Positions 61,876-64,000 of a DNA stretch of 64,000 nucleotides are shown here, in pieces (position 1 is the stretch's first letter; each line of letters begins with the position of its first letter). The notes beneath the pieces were generated by a model. That model was not told the origin of the DNA. It did not search any database and saw only the letters and a program-made list of their open reading frames with translations. The translations under genes and the position numbers were made by a program. Source of the stretch: Gemmatimonas phototrophica (lineage in GTDB: Bacteria; Gemmatimonadota; Gemmatimonadetes; Gemmatimonadales; Gemmatimonadaceae); the NCBI RefSeq assembly GCF_000695095.2, contig NZ_CP011454.1:2604001-2668000 (forward strand), given 5' to 3'.

Positions 61876-62966
61876 TAACGCATCGCCACCCGCAGCCGCT
61901 GCCACCACTGTTCATCGAATTTGCTGATGGCCAGCGGATTGCCGCCGGAGACATCGGCCTCCTGCCCGTGTCGCACGACGACCACGTCGAGACTGGGAAT
62001 GACGTAGATCTTCTTGTCGCCCTTGCCGAGTGCCGCGACCAGATCGCGCGGGGCGCTGGGGATAAGGGGCGCACTGACGGTCGGCAACAGGTAAGGCCCC
62101 GGCATTCGATATGTCGCGCCGCTGTTGAGCCACCACAGATAGCCGTAGCCCGCATTGTCAGGAGTGGACGACTGCCACGACCGCGTGAACCAACTGGTGT
62201 CGGTTACCACCGGGGTGCCGCTCCAGCGGCCGCGGGACATGGCCAGCAGCCCGAAGCGGGCCATATCGCGCGCCGTCGCACTGAGAATGAATCCAGGTTC
62301 GCCGGTATCAAACGACAGCCGCCAGGTGCTGGTCATGCCAATGGCATTGAATAGCAGCGCCCGGGAAACAGCATTGATGTCCTGTCCAGATGCCCGCTGG
62401 GCCACCTGAAACAGCTGGTAGTAGGCCGGGTTGTTGTAGTAAAAGCGAGTTCCCGGCGCCACCACCTGCTGCAGGGAATCATTGAGCCCCGACGCCATGG
62501 ACAGCAGATCCCGCACCCGGATACGCGCCTCGGTGGCCGGACTGCGCGACCATCCAGCCCCGATCCACTGCGACGCCGGATCGTCGAGTGAGAGGCGCCC
62601 GCTGGCGCTCAGCTGACCGATCACGGTGGACAGTACACTCTTACCGGCCGACGCAATGATGGAATCGGTGCTGATGGTCCACCCGCCCCAGTATCGCTCG
62701 GCCACAATTCGGCCCCGCCACAGGATGATCACGGCGGTGCTTTTTTGCGTCCCCGCCCAGTCGAGCGCACTCCGCAAGGCGGTGGAATCCCAGCCAACGG
62801 AGGCGGGGGCGATGGTTTCCCACGCGCCGGTTGCCGGCGGGTAGTGCACCGCGAGCGTGCGCGGGTCGGGGGCCTGAGACGGCGGCGTGGGCGCGGAGCC
62901 CGCGTCGCCGCAGGCCACCAGGGGCAGCAGCAGGGCCATGCGCAGGAGGCGGGGGTATCCAGTCAT
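61872..62966 (-). CDS. Serine hydrolase of the class C beta-lactamase/esterase family, lipoprotein
   Basis: A 364-aa exported serine hydrolase. Signal peptide 1-18 ends LPLVAC, lipobox Cys19. The SxxK active-site motif is S106-A-G-K109 in IIASAGKSVLSTVIG. The YxN element is in YYNNPAYYQ, and the C-terminal strand has VIPSLDVVVVRHG in place of the K/H-T-G box. Family members include penicillin-binding-like esterases, DD-peptidases and beta-lactamases; resistance cannot be inferred. The start is ATG 62966; a GTG frame to 62984 is possible. It overlaps the GT9 gene stop to stop. Confidence 0.8.
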   Translation of the reverse strand: MTGYPRLLRMALLLPLVACGDAGSAPTPPSQAPDPRTLAVHYPPATGAWETIAPASVGWDSTALRSALDWAGTQKSTAVIILWRGRIVAERYWGGWTISTDSIIASAGKSVLSTVIGQLSASGRLSLDDPASQWIGAGWSRSPATEARIRVRDLLSMASGLNDSLQQVVAPGTRFYYNNPAYYQLFQVAQRASGQDINAVSRALLFNAIGMTSTWRLSFDTGEPGFILSATARDMARFGLLAMSRGRWSGTPVVTDTSWFTRSWQSSTPDNAGYGYLWWLNSGATYRMPGPYLLPTVSAPLIPSAPRDLVAALGKGDKKIYVIPSLDVVVVRHGQEADVSGGNPLAISKFDEQWWQRLRVAMRY

Positions 62967-63025
62967 ATCCCCATGGACGACCAAACCGGGGGTGGCGTTA
63001 GGGCGTTGCGCGTTATCTTGTGGCC

Positions 63026-64000
63026 ATGGCTTCCACCACGCCCTCCCCCGATTCGCAGTTCATCATTGGTGTCGACCTTGGCGGCACCAACATCGTCGTC
63101 TCCGCCATGTCGCTCGACGGCTCACGCCTGTTTGGCTCGCAGTCGGAGCCAACGCTGGCCATTGAGGGGGCCGATGCGGTGATTGCCCGCATGGCCCGCA
63201 TGGTGAACACCACGGTTGGCATCACCATGAAGGAGGCCGGCGTCCCCAAGAGCGCGTTTCTGGGCGTGGGGATTGGAGCCCCGGGCACGGTAGACCGAGA
63301 GACTGGTCGCGTGCTGGCCGCGCCCAACCTCAAGTGGTACGACTTTCCGCTGGTGGAGCGGATGGCCGAGCTGACGGGTTTGCCGGTCAAGATCGATAAC
63401 GATGCCAACTGCGCGACGTACGGCGAGTGGTGGCTGGGTGCGGCGCGGGGTGGTCGCAACGTCATTGGCGTCACGATCGGCACGGGCGTGGGTGGCGGCA
63501 TCATCATCGATCGCCAGGTCTATCATGGCTCCAGCGATGCCGCGGGTGAGATCGGGCATATCACGATTGATCTCAACGGGCGTCGCTGCGGATGTGGAAA
63601 CTATGGCTGCCTCGAGGCCTATGCTTCCGGCAGTGCCATCGCCGAGCGGGCGCGCGAAGCGCTGCTCAACGATGAGTCATCGGTGCTGCCGTCGCTGGTG
63701 AACGGCGATCACTCCAAGATCACCGCGGCCGTGGTGTACAGCGCGGCGGGTCAGGGCGATGCACTGGCCCTCGAAATCGTGCGTGAAACGGCGCGCTATC
63801 TCGGGGCGGGGCTGGCCAACCTGTTGAATGTGTTCAACCCCGACGTCGTGGTGGTTGCCGGCGGGGTGACGCAAGCCGGCGAAGCGCTCTTTGGTCCACT
63901 GCGCACCGAAGTGCGACGCCGCGCCTTCAAGAGCGTGTCGGACGCCTGCCGCATTGTGCCCGGCACGTTGCCCGGCACGGCGGGCGTGGTCGGCGCCGTG
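63026..64000 (+). CDS. ROK-family sugar kinase (glucokinase-like), truncated by window edge
   Basis: Open to base 64000 with no stop, so at least 325 residues; full ROK kinases are about 310-330, so little is missing. N-terminal phosphate motif GVDLGGTN (about 15-22), central APNLKWYDFPL, catalytic DNDANCATYGEW (Asp in IDNDAN), VIGVTIGTGVGGGII, and the ROK zinc motif GCGNYGCLEAYASG around residue 190. The ATG at 63026 is close behind CTTGTGGCC and gives a sensible N-terminus. It would phosphorylate glucose or a related sugar; the pullulanase is far away (20 kb), so no link is implied. Confidence 0.9.
   Translation, partial: MASTTPSPDSQFIIGVDLGGTNIVVSAMSLDGSRLFGSQSEPTLAIEGADAVIARMARMVNTTVGITMKEAGVPKSAFLGVGIGAPGTVDRETGRVLAAPNLKWYDFPLVERMAELTGLPVKIDNDANCATYGEWWLGAARGGRNVIGVTIGTGVGGGIIIDRQVYHGSSDAAGEIGHITIDLNGRRCGCGNYGCLEAYASGSAIAERAREALLNDESSVLPSLVNGDHSKITAAVVYSAAGQGDALALEIVRETARYLGAGLANLLNVFNPDVVVVAGGVTQAGEALFGPLRTEVRRRAFKSVSDACRIVPGTLPGTAGVVGAV

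Overview
The window is high-GC DNA from a Gram-negative chromosome. TonB-dependent uptake, several lipoproteins with clear lipoboxes, two SurA/PpiC-type periplasmic foldases and a heptosyltransferase all indicate an outer membrane. Gene content and style are compatible with Gemmatimonadota, but that assignment is inference without a database search. No rRNA, CRISPR array, insertion sequence or phage gene was found.

Layout. 0.2-1.4 kb: a small basic protein with its own terminator, then seven tRNAs on the minus strand (Thr, Leu, Asp, Glu, Glu, Trp, His). 1.5-11.1 kb: efp; a GDSL esterase divergent from an ABC ATPase/FtsX-like permease pair (the tesA-ybbA-ybbP arrangement); a lipoprotein; a TPR tail-anchored protein; infA; a small SDR operon. 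11.2-16.8 kb: a tightly overlapping minus-strand operon hpd-hmgA-aminotransferase-glycosidase-apaG, i.e. tyrosine catabolism plus passengers. 17-29.2 kb: a long minus-strand run consisting of a LacI regulator, a KAS III-like enzyme that has lost two catalytic residues, a long-chain acyl-CoA synthetase, a TonB receptor, a PHB-depolymerase-type esterase, a second acyl-CoA ligase, two poorly known proteins and acetoacetyl-CoA synthetase. This reads as an acyl or polyester uptake-and-activation region and is the best candidate here for an undescribed system. 29.3-42.6 kb: a LysM protein, a deoxyhypusine-synthase-like enzyme, a TPR membrane protein, an HSL-type esterase, an NmrA-like reductase, a divergent LytTR regulator/LytS-type kinase pair with a repeat-rich control region, a SIMPL protein, an acyl-CoA dehydrogenase, a pseudouridine synthase, a TlpA-like thioredoxin and an RsmC-like methyltransferase. 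42.7-64 kb: a secreted pullulanase, tRNA-Ile, a poly-aspartate protein, typA, a Gly-rich small protein, pdxA with two parvulin foldases, mfd, a BatA-like/DUF58 pair, lepA, a heptosyltransferase, a beta-lactamase-family serine hydrolase, and a ROK sugar kinase cut by the right edge.

How they fit together. Tyrosine catabolism ends in acetoacetate and fumarate, and an acetoacetyl-CoA synthetase lies just upstream of hpd on the same strand, so the 13-29 kb region may converge on acetoacetyl-CoA. Translation genes are frequent (efp, infA, typA, lepA, eight tRNAs). The EF-P has Asn at the loop tip where a modifiable Lys or Arg is usual, and a deoxyhypusine-synthase homologue sits 29 kb away. Several intergenic regions hold dispersed-repeat-like sequence (1131-1175, 30127-30192, 55800-55830, 58747-58907).
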